Translations under genes and position numbers: made by a program
Shown here: positions 24,386-35,916 of the stretch, in pieces
Numbering within the stretch: position 1 is the stretch's first letter
Layout of the letters: each line of letters starts with the position of its first letter
From: Zarea fungicola
Taxonomy: Eukaryota; Ascomycota; Sordariomycetes; Hypocreales; Cordycipitaceae
Assembly: GCA_900169235.1 (NCBI GenBank)
Contig: FWCC01000113.1
Span: forward strand, 5,989 to 67,407
DNA: 61,419 nt
Reading direction: 5' to 3'
The notes under the pieces: generated by a model
Seen by the model: the letters and a program-made list of their open reading frames with translations, nothing else
The model's database searches: none
Told to the model about the DNA's origin: nothing

Positions 24386-25873
24386 ACCCTGTTTCGGTGG
24401 ACGGTAGTTGTTGGCAATGGTTGACCTATGAGGTTTGAATGACCACGTACAGGCTTGAGGAGAGAATTGTGAGTTTGGAACTGTGCAATGGAACTGTTGT
24501 ATACAAAAAGGTTCCTGTTAATATGTAGCGTGCATTCCGTTTTTTTTTTCTGTTAGCACGGAGTTTTTGGAGTATGATTTTGTTTTGATACATGGCTCTA
24601 TTTTTCTTAGAGTCTCATTTCCTTCGAACGATGCTTTACGGGTGGCATTCTATCTTCTTCTAGTTTTCCTAGAACGTCAGTATTACAGTATCTTCTTTGT
24701 CTGTTGTTTCGACTGCATCGAGAACTGGCTTTGGTCTTGAATCCTTGGCTCTTGGGCAATCAAGTCACGGTGCTATCTATGCTTGACGAATCTCATTTAA
24801 GCTCTAGATAACTGCATTTTGCCTCTCTTGCCATAAAAGTTATTGTTAACCTGCATTGTGACATGTCACAAGGCGCTCCTTTTGGTGGCTGCAAGGCCAT
24901 GCAACAGGACCATATCGTGACTAGCCACTATAATCAACAATGATTAATCTATGCCTTGCCATACGTATGACAATGAGAACGGTGGTATTAGCGAACCCAT
25001 TGCTTATATCTACAGTTACAGTAAGAGTAGATGTAATACAGTAGTGACTCGTTATTTGTAGAGAGCATCTAGTTATTCCTGGCTCCTAGCCATAACTAGA
25101 GAACCTTCGAGGTCAAACAATAGCGGTTAATTTGGCAGTGACACCGTGGCTCAGATGTACCAAGTCCGCAGCCAAATCAATCGTCATAGTAAAGAAGAAA
25201 GCCAATATCAAAACAAGCGGGTAAAGAGACGACCGTTACTTTTACCACGAACATCCCTTTTCTTTGACAACAGTGATTTCAATATTTTTTCGCCGTGAGA
25301 ATGCTTCCATTAAACATTCGTCCGCCTTGTCAGTCTATTACTGCTGCTCCGGTCAATTGATAAAAGAGCTCTCTTTGTCAGATATTAATAAGGGTTATAA
25401 ACGTCGCTCGTTGCCCTTCTCTCTTTCAGATCTCTTTCCCTACTGCTTCTTTTCCTCTTTCTAATTTTCGTCTTCCTACTTTTCGGCTGTTGGTTGGCCA
25501 GGGCGGTCAAGCACTTTCTAAAAGGACACGCATACGTACACGATGCTTTCAGGAGCTAACTATCTTTGCCTTCGTATTACTGATTCTTGGCTCTGCAAAG
25601 CTAGTTTCACATTTTGATAACAGTGCGAAGCAGTACACAAGGAAATGGCGTTGGCGCTCTGTACAACCTCCCATTCTGACACCAGAGACCGTAACGAAAG
25701 ATTGCCAAACTTAAATCTTCTCTGAAGTTTAAATACATCATGGTACCCCCTAGTAGTCTCAATAACGAAATAAGCTACCACAATCGAAGCAGTCAAGACT
25801 CATAAGACTCTGAACGGCCTAGCAGAACTTCATAGCTAAGCCGTTGTTAAAGTTCTTTAGTTTTGCCGTCAAA

Positions 25874-26188
25874 ATGAGTGACAGACGCAGAGTAGGCCAT
25901 CATCCATCCATAGAGGGAAGTATCGACCTTATCAAAATCTTAATTATTGATAACACCCAGCGACGAGACTGGGTTGAGGTTCTGAAGAATACTAATGAGG
26001 CTCTGGAGCTGGTCGGGGCAATGCGGCCAACTTGTCCCCGTTGTCAGCTTCTAATCCTGCCGATTCTTCGGCAAAAAGCAACGGCCCTTGCTAACCTACG
26101 CAGATTTGATGAATCAACGCAGTGGACTCATGAGTGGATTGTGCTTAGGGACATTCTTGAGTCGATGGGATTGGAGAATAGGGAATAG
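25874..26188 (+). pseudogene. Orphan 104-codon frame, possible TPR gene relic
   Basis: The frame runs from an ATG at 25874. Its second half (LPILRQKATALANLRRFDEST) has the helix-turn-helix spacing of a tetratricopeptide repeat. No partner exons with good splice sites were found either side; the frame stops at GLENRE and the next frame shows nothing comparable. It may be a remnant of a longer TPR gene, one exon of a gene I cannot assemble, or chance. Confidence 0.25.
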
Positions 26189-26460
26189 TTGGCATAGCTC
26201 GCCATTATCTCAGCGCCGCCTCCCAGAGTGGGAACATGACTGCCGATTTCCTTTGTCTTTATTGCAGTTGATGCTTAGAGATTTTTTAGATTTGCCTAAT
26301 AGACAGAGTCGTTTTCGCAATTTTTTTTCTATCCTGGCGACGAATATAACGGCATGCAAGTGGGTGGGCTGCGCTGGCCGGTTACCGGCACATTTTGGGC
26401 GTTGGGCGAGCTGGGAGCTGTCGGCGGTGGGTACCAATGTGTAGCCTCTGGCTCAAGTAG

Positions 26461-26496
26461 TACCTAGGTAGCTACCTAGTACCTTAGGTAGGTAGG
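26461..26496. repeat. AGGTA/TACCT palindromic cluster
   Basis: TACCTAGGTA at 26461-26470 is a perfect 10-bp palindrome. CTACCT (26472-26477) and AGGTAG (26486-26491) form a 6-bp inverted repeat. GTACCTTAG at 26479-26487 is the same core found in the hairpins near 12820 and 13316, some 13 kb away. Confidence 0.85.
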
Positions 26497-26699
26497 TTTT
26501 AGGACGAATAATAGCAGTTACTGGAAGTGACTCGTCGGCAAAGTGACTGCCCTCCAACTGTACTCCGCCCTCACTCAGCTGTTGCGGTTGCGTTGCGGTT
26601 TGGAACGACCTGTGTCTAGATTGGTACGTAGCATCGTATAGCTGTCAGGGCTACTAATGGAGTATTCGGCTAATGAAACCCGGTACCCTGCTGTTTGTG

Positions 26700-27148
26700 G
26701 CGGGGTCTTGAGTGGCGGCAGGTGCCCCCGTTCTACTTTCCCCAAACACAACACTGCCTTGAATGGCACCCAATTCCCATCTACTGGGCCAGTGACCAGT
26801 AGTAGCCTTGTCTTACTATTTACGGCAAGGTTCCCAAAGCCCGCTCGGCGTCATGTAATGCCGTATACAATATCAAACGGGAATTACTCCAGGAAGCCAC
26901 ACCCGCGGAAAGCCAAGTGCATCGATCCGCTGTCAAGTATTAAGAGCACCCGCATATGCTACGTTGCTCTCTCAATTCTCAATGGGGAATTTTAACTCAT
27001 GTCCAACGCACAACCACAACTTCCACCTGATCTGCCTGCCCAGTTGCTGCCCGCCTTGACATCACACTTGTACTGAGACAAAGTAGAGCACGCACGCAGA
27101 CAAGCACGGGACAGGATACTGTTGCACATCGGTTCGTTAGTACCCCGC
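26700..27148. promoter_or_regulatory. Two CreA-type (SYGGRG) hexamers upstream of the beta-mannosidase gene
   Basis: GCGGGG occurs at 26700-26705 and, inverted, at 27143-27148 (CCCCGC). Both match the binding consensus of the carbon-catabolite repressor CreA/CRE1 and lie about 650 and 200 bp before the start codon. A six-base match is common by chance, so this is only suggestive for a glycoside hydrolase gene. Confidence 0.3.
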
Positions 27149-27346
27149 CAACAGACCCAGCCAAGCAAAGACCACAAGCCGGTTGGCCCAGTCCATCGGA
27201 TCACCTTCTCCCCTTCTTTATCCATGCCTATGAACCATTGAACTACTGCTCAGCATTCTTTTGCACAGCGTCATCAGTTGCCATTATTGTTGAGCCTACA
27301 GTTCGTGTTTCTTTGAGGTCTGCCTCGAAGATACTAAATCGCCATC

Positions 27347-29985
27347 ATGACTGTCCCGCGAGCCGTCATCCCAATTGACAAGAGCTGGCAATTTAAGCAG
27401 GCAGACAAGGAAGGTGACAAGTATCGTGCCGTGGCCCAGTTCCCTACCAATATCCATCTTGATCTCTTACATCATAGTTTGATCCCCGACCCTTTCATCG
27501 GCAAAAATGAAAACGAGGTCCAGTGGATCGGCGAGGCACAGTGGACTTACAGGACCACCTTTGCCAGCCCTGAGATTAGCAACGCCGCCAAAGCCGTACT
27601 AGCCTTTGACGGGCTCGATACCTTTGCTACCGTATCCCTCAACGGGAACGTCATTCTTGAGACCGACAACATGTTTATTCCGGAACGCGTTGACGTTACC
27701 AACCTCCTGTCCAATACTGCCGATGACAACGAGCTTCTCATTACTTTCGACAGTGCTTACTTGCGTGGCTGGAAACTCGTTGAAAAACACCCCGACCATG
27801 TGTGGAGGACATGGAATGGAGATAGCTCCCGTCTGCCTGTCAGAAAAGCTCAGTACCACTGGGTAGGTCACTTAGCATTTCCATCAGTCTACAACCCTAG
27901 AGCGAATTCTCACTGACATACCTAATCTAGGGCTGGGATTGGGGTCCGGCATTGCTCACATGTGGTCCATGGAGACCCATCAACTTGGAAATTTATCACT
28001 CTCGACTTGTAGATCTCTACACCACCATTGACATTGATCAGTCTCTTCAGCGTGCCAAAGTCATTGCTCATGCAACATCAGAAGGAGCCGACGCAACCCA
28101 TGTCAGAATCGATGTATCGCTTCACGGCAATGAAGTGGCCTCAGAAACTATTCCTGCCACTGAGAATGCATCCATCACATTTTACATCAAAAATCCAGAA
28201 CTTTGGTACCCTATCAGATACGGCAAACAGCCACTCTACACTATTCGGGCTACACTTCTTAACAATGGCACTGAGCTCGACACTCTATCCAAGAAAACCG
28301 GTCTACGCCGCGCCCGCCTCGTCGAGCAGGCCTTAACAGACCAACCAGGGACAAGTTTCTTCTTTGAGATCAACAATATTCCTATTTTCTGCGGAGGAAG
28401 CAACTGGATTCCCGCTGACAGCTTCATCCCTCGGGTATCTCCAAAGAAATATCGCGACTGGGTGAAGCTGATCGCCGAGGGCAACCAGTTTATGCTCCGA
28501 GTCTGGGGTGGTGGTATTTACGAGGAAGCTGCACTTTATGAAGCATGCGATGAAATGGGTATTCTCGTCTGGAATGACTTCTTGTTCGGGTGTGGTAATT
28601 ATCCAACCTTTCCAGAGCTGCTGGAATCCATTGACCGTGAAGCAAGAGCCAACGTCACCCGCCTCCGCCACCACCCTTCTATTGTCGTCTGGGCTGGAAA
28701 CAACGAAGATTATCAGCTTGCTGAGAGTGAAAATCTCGAATACAACCCCAAAGATACAAACAAAGATAACTGGCTCAAATCAACCTTCCCTGCTCGGTAT
28801 ATCTACGAAAAGATCCTTGCTGATGTTTGCAAGGATCTCATTCCAGATGTTCCCTACCGTTACGGGAGCCCTTGGGGTGGAAAAGATACTACGGACCCCA
28901 CCATTGGAGACCTTCATCAGTGGAATGTGTGGCATGGCACACAAGAAAGATACCAAGAATTTGACAAGTTAGTCGGCCGCTTTGTATCAGAGTTTGGTAT
29001 GGAGGCGTTTCCGTCAATCAAAACGATTGATGCCTACCTGCCCCAGGGCAAGGACGATGCTGATCGTTATCCTCAGTCATCTACGATTGACTTTCACAAC
29101 AAGGCAACTGGACATGAGCGTAGATTGGCTTTGTACTTGGTAGAGAACATGCGCTACGGGCCAGATCCTCTCGAACAATATATCTATTCCACTCAGCTTA
29201 TGCAAGCGGAGTGTCTTGCCTCGGCATACCGACTCTGGAAGCGCCAGTGGAAAGGACCTGGCCGAGAGTACTGTGGCGGAGCGCTAGTTTGGCAAATCAA
29301 TGATTGCTGGCCCGTCACATCCTGGGCCATTTGCGATTACTACCTTCGCCCCAAACATGCCTACTACACTGTCAAGCGAGAAATGGCCCCGGTTTCCATT
29401 GGTATGACAAGACGCGAGTACAAACATCCCAAAAACAAGCACACGCGTGCATATGTCGATACTAAGATCAAGGTTGAGATTTGGGGATCCAACTTGATGC
29501 TCGAGGACTTGACTGTTGACTGTTATGTCAAGGCCTGGGATGTTGAGATGGGGTATGAGACTTTTGCCTCTACGGCGGTTGCGTCGTCTATAGCGTTGCC
29601 TTCTAATCGTTCGACTGAAATATACTCCATGGATGTTCCAGTGAACACACCGAACGTTGGTCTTGAAGGACGCACGGTTGTAGCCTCATACCTATATCAG
29701 AACGGCAATCAGATTGCTCGTTATGTCAACTGGCCCGAGCCGCTCAAGTATTTGCACTTGCAGAAACCGAAAGATCTGACAGCGAAGCTCTCTGCTGACG
29801 GCAAAACTGTCGAAATCCAGGCCGAGATTCCGGTTAAGGGCGTTGCAGTAGAGTGTGACGATGACAAAGTCACATTCGATGACAACCTTGTAGACATTGT
29901 TCCTGGAGAGGTTGTCTACCTTGGCGTCACCGGAGCTACTCCGGATACACTCTTCACTACACGTTACCTAAACATGTTGAACTAG
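27347..29985 (+). CDS. Beta-mannosidase, GH2 family, MndB-like (856 aa)
   Basis: It hydrolyses terminal beta-1,4-mannosyl residues from manno-oligosaccharides. There are two exons, 27347-27862 and 27931-29985; the junction rebuilds the conserved QYHWGWDWGP motif. The general acid/base is Glu431 in WAGNNEDYQ, and the nucleophile is Glu526 in SEFGMEAFPS. Both are intact. The N-terminal galactose-binding-like domain, immunoglobulin-like domain and TIM barrel of GH2 follow in order, and the length is normal for the intracellular MndB group. There is no signal peptide, so the enzyme is probably cytosolic and acts on imported oligosaccharides. A sugar transporter converges on it from the right, consistent with uptake followed by hydrolysis, though this pairing is inferred. 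Confidence 0.93.
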
Positions 29986-30554
29986 TCGACTTAGAAAGCG
30001 AATACGAACGGAAATGGAGAATAAATGGCTATAAGTTACCTACAAAAATTCAATGTCCAAATCTTTGGTATAGAAGTTGAATGCATCTACAACTTTATTT
30101 GTCGCCGCCGGTGTTACGTGAGACTCAACTTATTCACTACCGTCCTGACGAAGCCAAGTTACACATGACTAGCTAGACTGCCAAATACGATGCTATTAGA
30201 GGGAATTGCAAGTTATTTATGTCGTATTGTGGGTGATTGTAAGACTATTTGGTATAAATTAAGCCTGTGTTCCGAGTTTAATGCACATGACACCAGGCTG
30301 CGAGAGTGGCGGAGGCTATTTTAAGTCCTTGCAGCTACGAAGCATGTAGAGATTTTATGGGCGAGCGGTGCTAGTAATAGCCGGATGAAAAGGACAATGC
30401 GAGCACTCGGCAAGGGAAGAAAGATGCGAACCGTTAAAAAGCATATTGTATTAGGGGACCCTATCTGGGAAATTTGAGATTATAGCGCACGAGGCATGTT
30501 CCATTTGTAATGGCTCTCAATAATGTATAATAAACAAGTAAAGTTTAATCCTTC
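29986..30554. other. Intergenic between convergent beta-mannosidase and MFS genes
   Basis: A 569-bp gap holding two 3' UTRs. It is AT-rich near 30430-30545, as expected for 3' ends. No frame with motifs is visible. Confidence 0.55.
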
Positions 30555-32363
30555 TTACACATCGGCAACATTAACGACAACACCATTATGCGTGACTGCG
30601 AGCTTCTTTTTCATGATGGAGGCCTTGACTGGATTCTTGGCGGCAAAGATTTCGTCCAACTCCTCGAGCTAGTTCAAATATATTAGCAATCGTAGTTTTT
30701 ACAAACCTTGAATAAAGCGACTCCAAGCTTACCGTTCGGCCTTTAGTTTCAGGAAGAATAAAGTAGACATAGACGGTCATGATGGCATCCCAGATGATGA
30801 AGATGATGTACGTCCTCCAGCCAATGTTGCGCATGCTGACTGGCCACGCAAACTGGTTCAACAAGCCTGCCGCATTAACGGCTAGATTTCCGAAAGCCAT
30901 TCCTTTGCCACGCTGTTCAAAGGAAAGGACCTCGACAATATACAATCCCTGCAGCGGCGTGATACCAATTGAAAAGACAGCACCAAACAGGAAGATCATG
31001 GCCAGGGACGCCCGGGAGGCGCTAGTGTTTGTATAAATGTCCACACCGTCAGCCGTCTTGCCTGCATACGATGCGGCAAACTGCGAGGACGCAATCGTCA
31101 TGCCGAGCCAAACTACGGTGCACGCAGCAAAGGAGAAGATGAGAAGCGGCCGCCGCCCGACGCGGTCGACGACAGCGGCACCTGCGCACGCGCAGAGAAA
31201 CTGAATGACATTGTTGATCAGGGTAATGTTGCTCTGTTCAATGGGGTGCGTGTAGCCCGCATTGTACAAAACGGAGCCGAGGAAGTAGCTGAGGACAGCG
31301 TTGCCGAGCCACTGGGCGAGGGCGGCGACGGAGATGCTGCAGATGAGACGGTACGTCGAAGCACGGTCGCGGAAGAGCGCCGAGTAGTCGTACCACCGCT
31401 TGTCGGCGCCGTCGAGGCTTAGCGCGGCCTCGTACTCGTGCATCTGCAGCGCTGGCCAGACCGAGTCCTCGTTGCCGACGCCGTGGTACCTGACGAGGAA
31501 CGCGCGCGCCTGATCCTGCCTGTTGTTGACGTACAGCCAGCGGGGGGACTCGGGCAAGAAGGGGCACAGGATGACGACGAGGCCGCTGAAGAGGCACTGG
31601 AGCCAGGTGATGAGGCGCCAGGAGAAGGCAGCGGATACCTCGAGGCTGCCGCGGGCGGCACCGGCGGCGAGGATGGCGCCGCCGAGCCACAGGCAGTTGT
31701 AGATGGCACCAACGACGCCCCGGTACGCCGGGTGGTTAATCTCGACAACGTACATGGGACCCGCCGACGCGGCCATTCCGACGCCGAACCCGAGCAGGAA
31801 GCGGCCGCCCATAAACTGACCAACGTTGCCAGCGGCGGTGCCCTGGACCGCGGTGCCGACGATGACCAAGAGGGCTCCTATGACCATGCCCGCGCGGCGG
31901 CCCAGGCGGTCGACGACGGGGCCGACAAAGGGCAGGACGGCGACGCCGCCAATCTGGTACATGGCCGAGACGATGCCAGCGCCGATGCCGTCGTTGCCGA
32001 CATTGTACGTCTTTTGGAAGTCGTGGTTCTGCAGCAGATTGTTGATGAGGGAGGCGTCGTAGCCGTTCATTGTAGAGCAGAAGAAGCCAACGACGGAGAA
32101 GAGGTAGACCATGACCATGGGAAGCGCCCACTTCTGGGGCGGTTCCTTGAGGAGGGCTTCATGAAAGGCCTCGTTGCCATGTACAACTTTTTCTCGGATG
32201 GGACTCTAGGTTGGTTGGGGATGGTTAGTGTTTCTGTAAGTCGATGGGTAAATGGTACTGAGGACACTCAATTGGAGTGAAAAACGCATACTTTTTCGGG
32301 TCCATCACCTTCGTCATGAGTAGTTGACGTTGCAGCCACTTCTTGCACTTCGTTAATACCCAT
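30555..32363 (-). CDS. MFS sugar transporter, lactose/hexose permease type (552 aa)
   Basis: An SP-family sugar/proton symporter of the plasma membrane. Exons on the minus strand are 32363-32292, 32205-30733 and 30668-30555. The short first exon encodes an acidic cytoplasmic leader and the last exon encodes the tail from LEELDEIFAA onward. Signatures are NGYDASLINNLL in TM1, DRLGRRAGM in loop 2-3, PESPRWLY before the central loop, DRVGRRPLL in loop 8-9 and PETKGRT at the end of TM12. The NGYDxSL motif is typical of fungal lactose- and cellobiose-type permeases. It converges on the beta-mannosidase, so a manno-oligosaccharide or other disaccharide is a plausible cargo but unproven. Confidence 0.92.
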
Positions 32364-35300
32364 GGTTAGTTCAGTATGCAGCTTATAGGATGCGAAGTCC
32401 TTCTAGGCAGTGGATCTTTTCGTCGGCGGCAATAAGCGTTTTTAAACACTTTCGATAACTTCTGGCTATATTGGCATTGCAGAGGAGGGATATTGGCCTC
32501 CATTTATTGCTTTTATTTGGCAGGAACAGCAAAGAACGAAATCCCCCGCATATGCGACGGTAAGAACAAGGAGCGGCATTGGAAGATAGAAACAGGCTGG
32601 GGACCCAAGCAGAAAGAGGCGTTCTAGAGCCACCGGTAGTCTCAAAGTGGCGCGAGTTTGAGGTTTCTGGAAAGCTTGTGCACCTCCGGGGCTGAATTGA
32701 ACCATGCCTCTTCCCCCTCATACCCACTCCTCCGGCATAGCTGCGTCTCGGCACTAGGTCTATTTCACTCGTTTCTATAGGAAAGTGGTGGGCATTAAGA
32801 GTTGGATGTGGGGTCAGCCTCTGGATAATATGGCTTAACTAACATATTAGTGCACATCGACGCTGATAGTGTGACTGGCTTTTGGTTGTTCGAAGCCCCT
32901 AGCTTACTGACTCGCTCTGCCAACGGCGGGATAAAAACATAGGGAACTGTTTTGAAATTGCGATTCAGCCCAAATCTTGACGTCCAGATAATATTATTTC
33001 AAGTTGCTGCGCTACTACATGCCGGGTTACTTAGTCAAATCCTTGGAATACCAAACGCTTTTACACTTGTTGGTTGCTGACCATTTTGGCAGGATTTGTA
33101 GTATTCCTAGCTGAGTGCCCAACTATACTAAAAGGCTCTATTTAGAGTGGTTCAGATTTGTATCCATATTCGAGTAGTTTCGCATCCAATATAGCTCTCC
33201 TTTTATAAGAGCATACCAGGCAATCCTGTCCACTGCTTGTGAGATTGATCTTTTTTGTCAAGGCCCAAATTAAGACTCTCTGATGCAGGAGTTTTTAAGC
33301 AATAGGGTGTACGGAGTAGATGAAGATTACAAGCCACAAAAAAAGGCGTTAAGCGCCGGTGCCGGTTTAATAATAGCCAACAGTAAGGACTAAAGGCAAA
33401 AACTGAAATACCGAGCCTAATAGTACTAGTAGACACCATCTTTATCGACATTCCAACATGGATCATGCAAGGATCAGCAATTGAATTTTCAGTGAGACCA
33501 AATACGAGTAGTAGATTGTTGCCAAGGCACGACAGACCCTGTTTCGGCTCTCATACAGCCATTCTGTCACGGATGCAACATTAACAAATGTTGGTTACCG
33601 CTTCGCCCCTCAACTGGTAAGTAACCTAGGCACACCGGCCGCAGTCACCCGAAGCCATACGTACATGGCTTCCACCTAGAGTGACTGCCTAATCAGATAT
33701 CGTGTATATATGAGCGAGGATACCATATCCCTAGATAGATCCCTCTTCTTAGTTCTTTAGCAAGCACCTTTACCAGAGTTCTTCTACAAAGACCAGCATA
33801 AATTCACAAGGATGCCTCCCCTGCTATAGCCCTCGTGTGTGTGTGCGCGTTTTTTTTTTTTGGCTTAAATACAAAGGTAATTCCCAATGCTAGCTGGTGG
33901 CTTGAAGAGAATTACTGGGGTTACCGTTGAAAGTTACATATAATCTAGCAACCGATAAGCCGGGCGCCATACATAAATTTGCGGCCGTACGGGAGAAAAT
34001 TAATAGCGAAGTCCACATATAGGAGTTTCTTTTTTGGAAATTCATTTGCGGCAGAAACCTGCATTGCCGTTACATTGTGGATGCCCAGTGATGATGCACC
34101 GTTAGATCGCAGACTACCCCAAATTTCCCTCACAGCTTGTTCGGAATCTCATATCGCCGAATACTGTCAATGGTCACACGGGGTTTTGGAGGCCCGAACT
34201 TCACGACAGCACACCGTCGGCTACGTATGGATATGTGGAAAATAAACTGCATGGTGCCCTCATGCATTCATCCGGCGATACGATATCCGTTACAGCGTAC
34301 CAATGTTGATGTGTGCATGCCGCAGAAAATTGATAGTGCCGGGAACTGATAATGCCGTTGCTTTCAACCTATCATGGGCGGGTCAAGCTTCAAGAGAATT
34401 TTGTATACATCATAGTGATGGAAAGCCTTGAGGGACAAGAGTGCACATCAATCTCTACATCTGGCAAAATACTGATGGCGTGGCGCAACTAGTTCTCTAG
34501 GAACAGCCGCAGGTCTCACCGAGTCAACACAATACAGTATCAGGCATCAAATTGCAATCACTTCAAAACGGTATAATGTCGGAGCTCCTGGAGCCACGCC
34601 GGTGTAGATCATGCTACCTCTGTCCAAAAAAGAGGACAGAAGACACAGACTGGCGTGGACTATGATGGCCCTTTTAATATTGCAACAAATGTTTCAATCA
34701 CAAGCGAAATCCAGAAAAACAAGCCCAAAATTGGAAGTGCAAATCCAGGTTCCACACCTCTGCATCGCCAGCCTGCTCCCGCTGCGGATGCAAAACGCAT
34801 CGCAAATGGGAGACTCTATGCCTCCAGCAGTTCAAAAGCCCTGTGATTGGTTTTGTACTGCCGTCGTCAAGAGACTCGTGTAAGTTTCCGAGTGGCCGTA
34901 CAGAGATTCGTTGCGTCGCGGTTTTGTTTGTTTCGTTTTCGTCTCCTCGAGGCCGTGGGCGTTGAGTGCACATATTCACCGTGGCACGACATGGGCAACG
35001 CCCTCCTTGCTTTCCCCATTGCCTTACCTTTTACATGTTCAGAGCTTTGTAAAATCGAGTTGGATTGGCATCTGAAGCTGCGTCAGCTTCCTGCATGGCA
35101 GGTTGGAAGCCAGCCATGGTCTGGGAGCTGGGAGGGTGGATGGTGAAGGTGGAAAATTTCTCTCCAAATTCGCCTAATAAAAGTTCACGCTCCACCAAGA
35201 AACGTCGTTACGACCATGCCCCACTTTCTGGGATATATAAAGCTCATGCTCAATAATTAATTACCTTGAGCTTCGAAGCATCTCGAAAGGATGCTAAAAA

Positions 35301-35916
35301 TAATAACTTTTTTATTTAGTAAATTAATCCGCGTAGATTGCTCATGACTTTCTTGCAGAAGAACTTCTAGTAAAGCTCAGAACATGGTCTATAGTCCTTC
35401 GGTTGGTAACAGAAAGACTAGGACAAATCTTGCGAAACAACTATGTATCACTCCATAGCTATCTAATAATAGGGAAACGCCGTGGGGGCAGCGGCCGATC
35501 GAGATAGCACTGCTAACGGCGCTTTCAAACAGACATTTTTTAGTGGCCAACCGGACGATTGATTGCCAACATATGTGTCATAGACCGTTGAAAAGGACAT
35601 ATAAAAGAGATTGACAAATCCTTCTAGAATCCTTGTCCATTTCCAGAATCACCAGTCCCTACTCCGTGCAGGTAGTCCTAATGTCGGATCCCCGGGGCGC
35701 AAATCAGGCAACTGGAGCGAGTCGGTTGAGAGATCGGACCAGTGCTATAACATTGGGTCTTTTTTTTCCCCTGGCACCCAGGCTGCCAGGCATGCTACTG
35801 GGGAGGATGACATGCCGAAACCGGTAGCACCGGCATTGGCAGGATAGGCCATGCTACCCTAAGCGCTCGCTCGGGTTGCAGACTAGAATTTAGTATAATG
35901 TGGTTGAATCAGAGCT
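32364..35916. other. Gene-poor stretch, 3.5 kb
   Basis: Upstream of the permease and downstream of the third Zn2Cys6 gene. Frames at 33979, 34611 and 34847 are open for 60-100 codons but lack motifs. A GT run lies at about 33836-33848. A single CTCCGTAC-type core occurs near 33308. I see no gene that I can support. Confidence 0.5.

Larger units (their letters stand above)
24386..27346. other. Gene-poor stretch, 3 kb
   Basis: It holds the Rab 3' UTR and, at the right, the upstream region of the beta-mannosidase gene. One 104-codon frame at 25874-26188 resembles a tetratricopeptide fragment. A palindromic AGGTAC/CCTAGG cluster lies at 26461-26496 and two CreA-like GCGGGG hexamers lie at 26700 and 27143. 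Nothing else is recognisable. Confidence 0.55.

Noticed and set aside
31438..32280. 280-codon frame on the plus strand opposite the MFS permease.
   Set aside because: It mirrors the GC-rich permease coding strand; composition is Asp/Gly/Ala shadow-like with no motif.
34560..35146. Several overlapping frames (34611, 34655, 34847).
   Set aside because: No motifs, poor codon pattern and no usable splice connections.
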